Assembly (NCBI GenBank): GCA_002363865.1
Contig: DEWY01000002.1
Span: forward strand, 186,001 to 250,000
From: Caulobacteraceae bacterium UBA3198
GTDB taxonomy: Bacteria; Pseudomonadota; Alphaproteobacteria; Caulobacterales; Caulobacteraceae
Direction: 5' to 3'
DNA length: 64,000 bases
Below, in pieces: positions 30,898 through 40,289 of the stretch. A model generated the notes under the pieces. That model was given only the letters and a program-made list of their open reading frames with translations. It was not told the origin of the DNA and made no database searches. A program made the translations under genes and the position numbers. The first letter of the stretch is position 1. Each line of letters begins with the position of its first letter.

Positions 30898-32924
30898 ACG
30901 AGCCGGAGCTTGAGGCCTTCGCGACCGAGGCCGGGGTCCTTATCGAGTGGGAAGACGTCCACGGGGCGCCGCGGCGCACGCCGCCGGACACCCTGCGCGC
31001 CGTGCTGGCGGCCCTCGGCCTGCCCGCCGCGACGGCCGATGAGTTGCTCGACAGCCGTGAAAAGCTCCGCGCGCCGCCGCCGCCCGACTTCATCACCGTC
31101 GAGGTGGGAAGCCCCTTCCAGCCGCTGGGCGGCCCGTGCGGCTCGACCGCAAGCCTGAGGCTGGAGGATGGCGGGCGTCTCGACCTCTCCCTGGACCCCG
31201 CCACCGGGTTCACCCGCGAGGGCGTGGAGACGCCGGGCTATCATCGGCTTGAGGTGGGGGACCAGACCATCACCGTGGCGGTGGCGCCGCCGCGCGCCTT
31301 TGGTCTGGAAGACCTGGCCCCGGGCCGGCGCCTCTGGGGCCTAGCCGTGCAGCTCTACGGTCTGCGCGGGGGCGAGCCCCGGCCCTTCGGCGATTTCGGC
31401 CATCTGGCGTCCTTCGCCAGCGCCCTTGGCGAGCACGGGGGCGCGGCCCTGGCCATCAGCCCGGTCCACGCCCTGTTCGCCGCCGACCCCGACCGGTTCA
31501 GCCCCTACGCCCCCTCCAGCCGCCTGTTCCTCAACGGCCTCTATGCCGATCCGGCCGCCGTACTGGGCCCCGAACTCGGCGACCTGGGCCCGCAGACGGG
31601 CGGGGATGAGCTGATCGACTGGGCGCAGGCCATTCCGGCGCGAATGGCGGCCCTGCGCCAAGTCTACGCCCGCTTCAAGACCGCCGCGTCAGAGAACTTG
31701 CGGGCCGATCTGCGTCAGTTCGAAGCCGAGGGCGGTGATGACCTGCAGGGCCATGCCCGGTTCGAGGCGATCCACGGGGTCTTCTTCGCCCGGGACGGCG
31801 CCCGCGGTTGGCCTGACTGGCCAGAGGAGATTCACGACGCCGAAAGCCCCGCCGTGGCCGCCTTCGCCGCCCAGCACGCCGACGAGTTGGCCTTCCACGT
31901 CTTCGTCCAGTGGCTCGCCGACCGAAGCCTGGCCCATGCCCAGCAGGCGGCCCGGAGCGCCGGCATGCCGGTGGGCCTGATCACCGATGTGGCGGTCGGC
32001 ATGGATCCCGGCGGCAGCCACGCCTGGTCGCGGCCGCAGGACCTTTTGGGCGGGCTCAACATCGGCGCCCCGCCGGACGCCTTTCAGGCCAGGGGTCAGG
32101 ACTGGGGGGTCACCACCTTCTCTCCCCGAGCCCTGGCGACCAGCGGCTATGAAGGCTTCCTGGCCACCCTGCGTTCGGCCATGCGCCACGCCGGCGGGGT
32201 GAGGATCGACCATATCCTGGGCCTGCGCCGGCTCTGGGTCGTGCCCCACGGCGCGGGACCGACGGAAGGCGCCTATCTCACCTATCCCATGCAGGACCTG
32301 ATGCGGCTGATCGCCCTGGAGTCCCACCGCCATAAGGTCCTCGTGGTGGGCGAGGACCTCGGCACGGTGCCAGCCGGCCTGCGTGAGGCCCTGGACGCGG
32401 GCGGGGTGCGCGGCATGCAGGTCCTGCTGTTCGAACAGGACAAGGCGGGCGCGTTCAAGGCGCCGGACCAGTGGTCACCGCGGGCCTGCGCCATGACCAC
32501 CACCCACGACCTGCCCCCCATCGCCGGCTGGTGGCGCGGGACCGACATCGACTGGCGCCTTCGGATGCAGCCTGACCTGGCGGCCGATGAGGCGGCGACG
32601 CTGCGATCCGAGCGCGACACTCAAAGGGCGGCGCTATGGGCGGCCTTCTCCGACGCAGGCTGCGCCGAGGGCGATGCGCCACCGGCCGCCACGACAGGCC
32701 CAGTCGTCGACGCCGCGGTCGGATTTCTGGCCGGGACCCGCGCCGAACTTGCCATCCTGCCCATCGAGGACCTGCTGGGCCTGGAGGCGCAGCCCAACCT
32801 GCCCGGCACCACCACCGAACACCCCAATTGGCGCAGACGCCTGGCAGGGCCAGCCGAGGCGCTGTTCGACGCGCCCGGCCAGGCCGGCCGGATCGCCAGC
32901 CTGAACAAATCGCGGCCCCTATGA
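30894..32924 (+). CDS. malQ: 4-alpha-glucanotransferase (amylomaltase)
   Basis: A 676-aa GH77 enzyme of the long E. coli MalQ type, started at GTG 30894 in a GTGA overlap. Catalytic residues are D439 (VRIDHILGLRRLW), E487 (VVGEDLGTVP) and D539 (TTTHDLPPIAGWW). The first 150 residues form the extra N-terminal domains of this class. It disproportionates maltooligosaccharides, lengthening the short chains left by debranching and TreY action so that they can be used again. Its stop overlaps treY by 4 nt. Confidence 0.94.
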   Translation: MNEPELEAFATEAGVLIEWEDVHGAPRRTPPDTLRAVLAALGLPAATADELLDSREKLRAPPPPDFITVEVGSPFQPLGGPCGSTASLRLEDGGRLDLSLDPATGFTREGVETPGYHRLEVGDQTITVAVAPPRAFGLEDLAPGRRLWGLAVQLYGLRGGEPRPFGDFGHLASFASALGEHGGAALAISPVHALFAADPDRFSPYAPSSRLFLNGLYADPAAVLGPELGDLGPQTGGDELIDWAQAIPARMAALRQVYARFKTAASENLRADLRQFEAEGGDDLQGHARFEAIHGVFFARDGARGWPDWPEEIHDAESPAVAAFAAQHADELAFHVFVQWLADRSLAHAQQAARSAGMPVGLITDVAVGMDPGGSHAWSRPQDLLGGLNIGAPPDAFQARGQDWGVTTFSPRALATSGYEGFLATLRSAMRHAGGVRIDHILGLRRLWVVPHGAGPTEGAYLTYPMQDLMRLIALESHRHKVLVVGEDLGTVPAGLREALDAGGVRGMQVLLFEQDKAGAFKAPDQWSPRACAMTTTHDLPPIAGWWRGTDIDWRLRMQPDLAADEAATLRSERDTQRAALWAAFSDAGCAEGDAPPAATTGPVVDAAVGFLAGTRAELAILPIEDLLGLEAQPNLPGTTTEHPNWRRRLAGPAEALFDAPGQAGRIASLNKSRPL

Positions 32925-35500
32925 CCCCCACGGCGACCTACCGGCTGCAGTTCCATGCCGGCTTCACCTTCGCCGACGGGGCCGCGCTCGCGGGCTATCT
33001 GCGCGACCTCGGCGTCAGCCATGTCTACGCCTCGCCCATCGCCGTGGCCCGGGCCGGGTCCACCCATGGCTATGACGTGGTCGATCCCACCGCCATCAAC
33101 CCGGCGCTCGGCGGCGAAGATGGCTTCCGCCAGATGGCGGCGGCGCTGAAGGCCGAGGGCCTGGGGATCATTCTCGACATAGTGCCGAACCATCTCGCCG
33201 TCGGCGGGTCAGACAACGCCTGGTGGCTGGACGTGCTGGAGAAGGGCGAGGCCAGCGCATTCGCCAAGCTGTTCGACATTGACTGGCGGCCCCGCGACCC
33301 TGCCCTGCAGGGCAGGGTCCTGGCCCCCTTCCTCGGCGCGCCCTATGGCGAGGCCCTGGCGGGCGGCGACATCCAGCTCGAAGCTGGCCCTGATGGATCG
33401 CTGTGGGCCACAGCCTACGGGCACCACCGGTTTCCGATCCGCGCGGCCGATCGGGCCGAGGTCTTCAAGCTCGGCCTTGAGGCCTACGACCCCGCCAAGG
33501 AACCGGGCCGCGGGCGCCTTCACGAGTTGCTGGAACGCCAAGCCTATCGCCTGGCCTGGTGGCAGAGCGCGGGCGACGAGATCAACTGGCGGCGCTTCTT
33601 CGACATCACCGAACTGGCCGGCGTCCGCGTGGAAGACCCGGAGGTCTTCGACCGCATCCACGCCCTGCCGCTTCGGCTCTATGCCGAGGGGCTGATCGAT
33701 GGCCTGCGCATCGATCACATCGACGGCCTGGCCGATCCGGCCGGATACCTCACCCGCCTGCGGGGCGAACTGGCGAAGCTGGAAGCCGCCAGACCCGCAG
33801 GCTCGACGCCCGGCCCAGCCTATCTGGTGGTGGAGAAGATCCTGGCCGAGGGCGAAGCCCTGAGCCGCGATTGGGCCTGCGACGGGACCACCGGCTATGA
33901 GTTCATGGACGGCGTCTCGGCCCTGCTCCATGAGCCGGATGGCGCCGCCCCCCTCGCCGCGCTCTGGGTTGAGATCAGCCGGCGCGAGGGCGACTATGCC
34001 GACGAAGAACATGCCGCCCGGCTGGAGATCCTCACCCACGGCTTCGCCGGTCAGGTCGACGCCGTCGCCGGCGCCTTCCACGATCTGGCCCGCGATGATC
34101 TTAAGACCCGCGACCTGACGCAGCGCGCCCTGCGCCGCGCCATCACCCAGCTGCTCACGGGCTTTCCCGCCTACAGGCTCTATGGCGAGGGCGAGGCGCT
34201 TTCCCGGGGCGAGGCCGACATCCTGGCGCAGGCCATGGCCAGGGCGCAGTCGGCCATCGCGCCCGCCGACCGACCGGCGCTCGACCAGATCGAGGTCTGG
34301 CTGACGGGCGGTGGGCCTGGCGCGCCCGACGCCCGGCGCCGGGCGCTGCAGCGGTTCCATCAGCTCAGCGCGCCGGTGGCGGCCAAGTCGGCGGAAGACA
34401 CCGCCTTCTACCGCTATCTGCGCCTGATCTCGCGCAACGAGGTGGGCTCGTATCCCGGCCGCCTGGCCATCGACGCGGACGAATTCCACGCCGCCAATCT
34501 CGCCCGAACCAAGGATTGGCCCGGCAGTATGCTCACCACCGCCACCCACGACCACAAACGCGGCGAAGACGTGCGCGCCCGGCTGGCCGTGCTCAGCGAA
34601 CGCCCGGAGGCCTGGGCGACCTGGGTGCGCCCCTGGCTCGCGGGCGCGCCGCCGCAGGTCGATCCGGCCGACGCCTATCAGCTGCACCAGACCCTGGCGG
34701 GCGCCCTGCCGCTTGACCTGGACACGGACGATGCGGCGCGGCTGAAGGTGTTTGGCGAGCGGGTGGCCGGCTGGTTCACCAAGGCTCTTCGGGAGGGCAA
34801 GCTGCGATCCTCCTGGGCGGTCCCGGACGCCGATTATGAGCGCGCCTGCCTCGCCTATCTCGACCGCTGCCTGCGCGATCGCGCCTATCGCGCAGCCCTT
34901 TCAGATCTGGTGGAAGAGATCGCCCCGGCCGGAGCCATCAAGGGGCTCGCCCAGGCCCTCCTGCGCTGTACCAGCCCTGGCGTGCCCGACACCTATCAGG
35001 GGACCGAGCTCTGGGACTTCAGCCTGGTGGATCCCGACAATCGCCGCCCGGTGGACTTCGCCCTGCGCCAGCAGATGCTGGGCCAGACCTCGCCTGAAAA
35101 CCCCCTGGCCGACTGGCGCGCCGGGGCGGTGAAGCAGTGGGTCTTGAGCCGCACGCTCGATCTCCGCAAGGCCAGGCCCGATGTCTTCGCCTATGGGAGC
35201 TATGCGCCGCTGCGGGTGGAGGGGCGTCGGAAAGACGCGGTCATCGCCTTCGCCCGCCGGACGGCTGCCGACACGGTGATCGCCGCGGCGGTGATCGGCT
35301 CGCCCGCCGAACTCACGGGAGGCCTTCCGCTGCCCGACCAGGCCTGGTGGGACGACACGGTCGTGATGATCGACGCGCGCCAGGTCGAGACGCTCCATGA
35401 CCATCTGAGCAGACAGGCCCACCCTACGGGCGCCGTCCTCGCCGCCAAGCTGTTCGCCCGCCTGCCGGTCGCCCTGCTGGCCGTCGATCCGGGCGGCTAG
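32921..35500 (+). CDS. treY: Maltooligosyltrehalose synthase
   Basis: An 859-aa GH13_26 enzyme started at the ATGA overlap at 32921, which gives the standard opening TATYRLQFHAGFTFADG. It converts the reducing-end alpha-1,4 link of a maltodextrin to alpha,alpha-1,1, producing maltooligosyltrehalose for TreZ. Catalytic residues are D265 (GLRIDHIDGLADP), E305 (LVVEKIL) and D544 (TATHDHKRGED). The length is somewhat above the usual 700-800 aa. It is the last gene of the glucan operon and converges with a TonB receptor gene after 40 nt. Confidence 0.95.
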   Translation: MTPTATYRLQFHAGFTFADGAALAGYLRDLGVSHVYASPIAVARAGSTHGYDVVDPTAINPALGGEDGFRQMAAALKAEGLGIILDIVPNHLAVGGSDNAWWLDVLEKGEASAFAKLFDIDWRPRDPALQGRVLAPFLGAPYGEALAGGDIQLEAGPDGSLWATAYGHHRFPIRAADRAEVFKLGLEAYDPAKEPGRGRLHELLERQAYRLAWWQSAGDEINWRRFFDITELAGVRVEDPEVFDRIHALPLRLYAEGLIDGLRIDHIDGLADPAGYLTRLRGELAKLEAARPAGSTPGPAYLVVEKILAEGEALSRDWACDGTTGYEFMDGVSALLHEPDGAAPLAALWVEISRREGDYADEEHAARLEILTHGFAGQVDAVAGAFHDLARDDLKTRDLTQRALRRAITQLLTGFPAYRLYGEGEALSRGEADILAQAMARAQSAIAPADRPALDQIEVWLTGGGPGAPDARRRALQRFHQLSAPVAAKSAEDTAFYRYLRLISRNEVGSYPGRLAIDADEFHAANLARTKDWPGSMLTTATHDHKRGEDVRARLAVLSERPEAWATWVRPWLAGAPPQVDPADAYQLHQTLAGALPLDLDTDDAARLKVFGERVAGWFTKALREGKLRSSWAVPDADYERACLAYLDRCLRDRAYRAALSDLVEEIAPAGAIKGLAQALLRCTSPGVPDTYQGTELWDFSLVDPDNRRPVDFALRQQMLGQTSPENPLADWRAGAVKQWVLSRTLDLRKARPDVFAYGSYAPLRVEGRRKDAVIAFARRTAADTVIAAAVIGSPAELTGGLPLPDQAWWDDTVVMIDARQVETLHDHLSRQAHPTGAVLAAKLFARLPVALLAVDPGG

Positions 35501-35540
35501 AAGGGATCGCGCCCTCCTCGGCGCTGTCGGCCGCCTCGCC

Positions 35541-38525
35541 TCACCAGACCCAGCGGAGGCCGAGGGAGGCCTGACGGCCGACCGATCCGAGTTGCAGGAG
35601 GCGGTCCCTGGAGCCTTCGTAGGCGAGTTCGCGCGTGTCGGTGAGGTTGGTGACGGCGACGACCAGCTCGGCCTGGCCTGGCAGTTGATAGACCGCCTGG
35701 GCGTCCAGATAACCCGCCGCGCCGACGGTGAAGTCCGAGACGCCGCCGCCCTGCATGTCGGCCTCGGAGCGGAAGGGCGAACGCCAGGACCAGGACAGGT
35801 TCACGCTGAAGGGGCCGCGCTCCAGATAGGGGCTGAGCGACCAGGCCCAGTCCGAGACGCCGGTCAGCCGGCCGCCGCCGTCCAGCCGCGAGTGGGTCCA
35901 GGTGGCGCTGGCCCAGAGGCCCAGGCCATAGGCCAGGCGCTGATGCAGACCGAATTCCACGCCATCGATTGTGGCGCGCCCGACATTGTGCGGTCGGCTC
36001 ATCAGGACCTCGGCCTCGACCAGGGGGCCGGCGTGGGTTTCGAAGGTCAGCACCTCCGGCGCAGCCACCGTCTCGATGAAGTCGTCGATGGTCTTGTGGA
36101 AATAGGCGATGGACAGGCTGGTGCGCCGGCCGGTGACCTCATAGGAGACGTCGACATTGGTCGAGACATAGGGCGTCAGGGCCGGGTTGCCCCCAACCCC
36201 GCTGAAGATCAGGCCGTCTTCCGGGTCGGTGACCGCCGCCTCGCCATCCTCGTAGATCGCCGACACGAGGACGCTCGCCGGCACGGTGGCGGCCCGCAGA
36301 TCGGCCAGGGACGGCCGGGTGATCGAGCGTGACGCCGCCACCCGCAGGATTGAGGTCTCATTCAGATCGACGGCCAGGTTCAGGCTCGGCAGGACCGCCC
36401 GATGGTCGCCGTCGAAGGTCACCGATCGAACCTGGGCCGCATCGCCCACCCGCTCCAGGCGCGCGCCTTCCACATGGGTGCGGGTCTCGATGGCGCGCAC
36501 CCCGAAATTGCCGGAGAGGCGGCGCGCCACCACCTGGCCTTCGAAATCCAGACGCAGATAGGCCGCCGCCACCTGCTCGCCGACCTCGTAGGAGTTCTGC
36601 TGGTCGGTGCCGGTCGGCGCCACGTCTCCGGGCTGGAAGACGATGTCGGCGGCTGGATCCGCAATACGAAAGGCCGGGCGCAGGCGCCCGAAGTCGGCTG
36701 TGGCCCAGGGGGTCGGGCGGACGGCGAGGAGGTCGCTGAAGACATCAGACGGCGTGGCGCCGGTGAAAAATCCGGCCACACCGGCGTCGGCCGTCAAGGG
36801 AATGGCGCGCCGATCGCGGCGATCATAGTCCCGGCTCCGGTCGCTGACCTGGACGCCCCATCGAAGCGCCGTGACGCCGACGCCCGCCCTATGGGAGTCG
36901 AGACGGCGCTCGGCGTCGAACATTGCTGTCACATCTGCGTCGCGGGACTCCACGGCGCGGATGCTCAACTGGCCCAAGGTCAGGCTGGCGGGGTTGAGGA
37001 GGTCGAAGTCGGTGGTCAGGCTGGCGGCCCGCCGGGACCGGGCCGCATCGCCCAGGTCGAAGCTGTAGGCGACCCCCTCGGGCGACCCTGTGGAGAAGCG
37101 CTCCAGCGGCGTGTCCAGCACTGAATAGGCCTGAGAGGCGCTGAGCCGCGGGGTCAGCCGCCAATCACCCAGGACGACGTCGGCCCCGACCGAGACCAGT
37201 ATGTTCAGATGCGACTGGTCGGAGAACTCGGTGTTGTTGTCGATCTGACCGTCTGTAACGCTGGCGGCGGTGACCACACCGTTTTTCGCACGCACTGTCG
37301 CGCCCGGCTTGGCCATGGCCGCGCCCAGACCGAACACCAGCCGGTCCTCGCGAATGGCGTTGTCGAAGGTCGAGACCAGGGCGTCGAAATCGAGCTGCAC
37401 ATCGGCCGATGGTCGCCAGTCGGCGCCTATGAACAGGCTGCGTCGTCGACGCGCCTCCGATTCCACCGTGGTGCGGACGTCGTTCGGGGTGACCAGCCGC
37501 TCGCCGTCGATGACCGTCTGGCCATAGCGCATGATCTGGAAACGGTCATAGCGAACAGTCCGCGTTTCCTCCGATAGCCCGGCGATCAGGCCCAAGCTCC
37601 CATCGGCCGATACCAGTCGCCCAGCCATGGAGAGGTCGGCCCCGAGCTTGTCCGACCGCGGGCTCGCCTCCGCGCCCAGGCGAAGGGACAGGAAGGGATC
37701 GCCATCGAGGCCGCCAGCCGTCTCGATGTCGATATTGGAGCCGATGCCGCCATCGATCAGGTCCGGCGACGAGGACTTGGTCAGGCGGGCGCCGGAAAGC
37801 AGATCGACCGAAAGGGCCCGGAAGCGGAACTGGCGCCCGCTCTGGGTGGAGTTGCGGATGTTCTCGTTGAAGGCCACCGGCGCGCCGTTCAGGGTCACCG
37901 ACTGGAACAGGGGGCCAAGCCCCCGGACGCTGACGAACTGCCCCTCGCCCACCTCGCGCTCGATGGCCACGCCGGGCACACGCTGCAGGGCTTCGGCCAG
38001 GTTGGCGGCGGGCAGGTCCCCGATCCGGTCTGAGGTCACCATGTCGGAGATGCTGTCGGCCTCCCGTTTCCGGCTGAGCCCTTTGTCAATCTGCTCGGAG
38101 AGGCGGCCAATGACCTCGACCCCCCGCACCTCCACCGCCTCAGGCGGCGTCGGCTCCGCCGCCGGCGCTGCGACCCAGATCCGCACGCCTCTTGACCCCA
38201 CAAAGCGGTAGCGCAGGTCCGTGCCGTCCAGCATCTGCGCGAGCGCGGCCCGCCAGCTCATCTGTCCGCGCACGGCCCGGGTGCGGATGCTGCGCCCCTC
38301 GCCTGGGGTGAAGGCCAGCTCGCAGCCGGCGGCCAGACACAGCTGCAGCAGCGCCGATGAAGCGTCCTGGGCGGGGATGTCCAGATGGATCTGGCGACTG
38401 GACTGGGCTTGGGCCGGCTGAACCAAGGCGAAGGCCAGGACCACAGCGCAGAGCAAACCTCGGCGCCCGCTTGGGCCCAAGGTTGCGGTGAACAGGGTCA
38501 GGCAGGTGAGCCGGGGACGGACCAT
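35541..38525 (-). CDS. TonB-dependent receptor with STN signalling domain
   Basis: A 994-aa outer membrane receptor. The signal peptide ends near QPAQAQ (about 41). Residues 45-115 form a secretin/TonB short N-terminal (STN) domain (IHLDIPAQDASSALLQLCL, WRAALAQMLDGTDLRYRF) that contacts a FecR anti-sigma factor. A plug follows (ANLAEALQRVPGVAIERE, FVSVRGLG), then a barrel ending ASLGLRWVW. The architecture is FecA-like, with ligand binding outside signalling through FecR and FecI, encoded directly upstream. The ligand is unknown; the plug sequence is of the carbohydrate/oligomer receptor type common in Caulobacter rather than a clear siderophore type. Confidence 0.9.
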   Translation of the reverse strand: MVRPRLTCLTLFTATLGPSGRRGLLCAVVLAFALVQPAQAQSSRQIHLDIPAQDASSALLQLCLAAGCELAFTPGEGRSIRTRAVRGQMSWRAALAQMLDGTDLRYRFVGSRGVRIWVAAPAAEPTPPEAVEVRGVEVIGRLSEQIDKGLSRKREADSISDMVTSDRIGDLPAANLAEALQRVPGVAIEREVGEGQFVSVRGLGPLFQSVTLNGAPVAFNENIRNSTQSGRQFRFRALSVDLLSGARLTKSSSPDLIDGGIGSNIDIETAGGLDGDPFLSLRLGAEASPRSDKLGADLSMAGRLVSADGSLGLIAGLSEETRTVRYDRFQIMRYGQTVIDGERLVTPNDVRTTVESEARRRRSLFIGADWRPSADVQLDFDALVSTFDNAIREDRLVFGLGAAMAKPGATVRAKNGVVTAASVTDGQIDNNTEFSDQSHLNILVSVGADVVLGDWRLTPRLSASQAYSVLDTPLERFSTGSPEGVAYSFDLGDAARSRRAASLTTDFDLLNPASLTLGQLSIRAVESRDADVTAMFDAERRLDSHRAGVGVTALRWGVQVSDRSRDYDRRDRRAIPLTADAGVAGFFTGATPSDVFSDLLAVRPTPWATADFGRLRPAFRIADPAADIVFQPGDVAPTGTDQQNSYEVGEQVAAAYLRLDFEGQVVARRLSGNFGVRAIETRTHVEGARLERVGDAAQVRSVTFDGDHRAVLPSLNLAVDLNETSILRVAASRSITRPSLADLRAATVPASVLVSAIYEDGEAAVTDPEDGLIFSGVGGNPALTPYVSTNVDVSYEVTGRRTSLSIAYFHKTIDDFIETVAAPEVLTFETHAGPLVEAEVLMSRPHNVGRATIDGVEFGLHQRLAYGLGLWASATWTHSRLDGGGRLTGVSDWAWSLSPYLERGPFSVNLSWSWRSPFRSEADMQGGGVSDFTVGAAGYLDAQAVYQLPGQAELVVAVTNLTDTRELAYEGSRDRLLQLGSVGRQASLGLRWVW

Positions 38526-38570
38526 GCGTAGCGGCCCTAACGCACGGGCGTGACAGCTCTGCGATGGCCG

Positions 38571-39569
38571 CTATTCGGCCCGGATCATGACCCGGCCGTC
38601 GGCGGCCTGTTCGGTGCGAATAGGCAAAAGCGCAGCCATACGGTCAGCCAGGGCGCCCTCCCCCTCCAGGGGCAGGACCGCGGTGATCCGCATATGGCCC
38701 AGGGCCGGGTCGGCGAGGACCAGGGGCGCCTCGGAGTAGCGGGCCGCGGCCGTGATCACCTCGGATAGGGGCGCGTTGCGGAAAACCAGGCGACGCTGGC
38801 GCCAGGCGGTCGCCGTCTCCAGGTCGGCGCGGGTCTTGTCGATCTGTGGCGCGCCGGACCGGAAGCGCGCCTGTTGGCCGGCCGTGACCCCCAGCGCGCC
38901 CTCCAGCGCATCGGCCCGGGCCGCATCGCGACGCCCGATCGCCACCCGGCCCTGAAGGACCGAGATCTGGGCGCTGTCGCCGGTGATGGCCGTGACGAAT
39001 CGCGTGCCGGTGACGATCACCCGCCGGTCGGCCACCGCCACCTGGAAGGGGTGACCCGAGTCGTGCTGCACCTCGAAATAGGCCGAGCCCCGCTCCAGGG
39101 TCAGGCGGCGCACATCCTTGGCGAAGGCGACACGGATGGCGGAGTCGGCGTCCAGGGTCACCTGCGAGCCGTCCTCCAGGGTCAGGTCGACGATCTGGCC
39201 TGGCGCGCTTTCGAACAGCTGGCTCTCAGGTGTGGTTCGCAGCATGGGCAGCAGGGCGATTGCCGCCACCACCGCGGCCACGGCGGCCAGGCCGCCGCCA
39301 AAGACCAGACCCCTCGGCGCGCCCGACCGCCGCGCCGCGCCGCGCCGCAGGCGGGCGAGATCGCCTTCGAAGGCATGGCGCAGGCCCGCCAATTCAGCGT
39401 TGGCGGTCTTCAGCGTCTCATACTGCCGCAGGTGATCGGGATCGGCCTCGAGCCAGGCCTCGAAGGCCGACTGGTCGCGCGGGCTCAGGTCTGGCCGTCC
39501 CATGCGGGCGAGCCAGGCCTCGGCCGTGGCGGGCCGGGCGGCGAACAGGGCGGCGAGGCGGTCGAGCAT
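38571..39569 (-). CDS. fecR: FecR-family anti-sigma factor
   Basis: A 332-aa inner membrane regulator. Residues 10-55 match the cytoplasmic DUF4880 segment (AEAWLARMGRPDLSPRDQSAFEAWL) that holds the sigma factor. One transmembrane helix is at about 88-108 (GGGLAAVAAVVAAIALL), and a periplasmic FecR domain follows (DGSQVTLDADSAIRV, LERGSAYFEVQHD). A C-terminal segment resembling an STN domain closes it (LSEVITAAARYSEAPLVL). It lies between the ECF sigma factor and the STN receptor in the usual fecI-fecR-fecA order. Confidence 0.92.
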   Translation of the reverse strand: MLDRLAALFAARPATAEAWLARMGRPDLSPRDQSAFEAWLEADPDHLRQYETLKTANAELAGLRHAFEGDLARLRRGAARRSGAPRGLVFGGGLAAVAAVVAAIALLPMLRTTPESQLFESAPGQIVDLTLEDGSQVTLDADSAIRVAFAKDVRRLTLERGSAYFEVQHDSGHPFQVAVADRRVIVTGTRFVTAITGDSAQISVLQGRVAIGRRDAARADALEGALGVTAGQQARFRSGAPQIDKTRADLETATAWRQRRLVFRNAPLSEVITAAARYSEAPLVLADPALGHMRITAVLPLEGEGALADRMAALLPIRTEQAADGRVMIRAE

Positions 39570-39650
39570 CAGCGCGGCGAATTCCTCTTCAGTGGGCGGC
39601 CAGCCTCACGGCGGGCGCTACAAGGGACAACGATCCAAGAACCCGACACC

Positions 39651-40157
39651 TCAATCACCCCGGGACGTCTTCAATTGCCGGAGAGCCTCGGCGATGTGTT
39701 TTTCGATCATGCTGACAGAGATTCCCAGCCGCCCGGCGATCTGTCGGTAGGTCAGGCCTTCGAACCGGTGCAACAGGAAGGCGTCGCGGGTCTTGGGCGG
39801 CAGGGCGCGGATGGCCGCGGCGGCGGCGGCCAGGTTCTGACGGTCGATCAGCTGCTGGTCGGCCCGCGGCGCGGGGCTGGCCAGGGCATGGGGGCCGGAG
39901 TCGAGGTCATAGACATCCTCCAGCGCGTTGCGCCGTGCCTCCCGGCCGGCGGCCTTCCAGCGGTCCAGCTGAATATGCTTCGCGATGACGAACAGCAGCG
40001 GCCGGGCGTCGGCGGCGGTCACATCGTGGCCGCTGCGATGAAAGCGGGCGAAGGCCTCCTGCGCCACGTCCTCGGCCTCCTCGCCGCCCCGGTCCTTGCG
40101 GCGGAGATAGGCGACCAGATCGGCGCGCAATCTGTTGAGGTCGAACTCAGCCCCCAT
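39651..40157 (-). CDS. fecI: ECF sigma factor, FecI-like
   Basis: A 168-aa sigma-70 family protein with regions 2 and 4 only. Region 2 includes EEAEDVAQEAFARFHRSG and ARPLLFVIAKHIQLDRWKA; region 4 includes LPPKTRDAFLLHRFEGLTYRQIAGRLGIS-type helix-turn-helix sequence split by SVSMIEKHIAEAL. It should direct RNA polymerase to the promoter of the STN receptor when FecR releases it. It is followed by fecR after 81 nt and preceded by a stem-loop that separates it from the upstream receptor gene. Confidence 0.92.
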   Translation of the reverse strand: MGAEFDLNRLRADLVAYLRRKDRGGEEAEDVAQEAFARFHRSGHDVTAADARPLLFVIAKHIQLDRWKAAGREARRNALEDVYDLDSGPHALASPAPRADQQLIDRQNLAAAAAAIRALPPKTRDAFLLHRFEGLTYRQIAGRLGISVSMIEKHIAEALRQLKTSRGD

Positions 40158-40192
40158 GGGCGCCCTGCCTTTCGGCCATACAGGCGCAAAGA

Positions 40193-40215
40193 CGCCCCCT
40201 CCATAGGAGGGGGCG
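40193..40215 (-). terminator. Terminator-like hairpin after the upstream TonB receptor
   Basis: A perfect 10-bp stem (CGCCCCCTCC with GGAGGGGGCG) closes on a 3-nt loop 75 nt after the receptor stop at 40290. On the transcribed strand it is followed by TCTTT. It lies 36 nt before the fecI start, so it may end receptor transcription or reduce read-through into fecI. Confidence 0.55.
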
Positions 40216-40289
40216 CAGCGCCCGGCGGCGCGCGAGGGGATGGCGCGCTCCGCCGGGGGTCTCGATAGATCGCGCGATCAAGGCGTCGC

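Noticed and set aside
35492..35540. Possible terminator between convergent treY and the TonB receptor
   Set aside because: Only short imperfect pairings and no T-run; not supportable.
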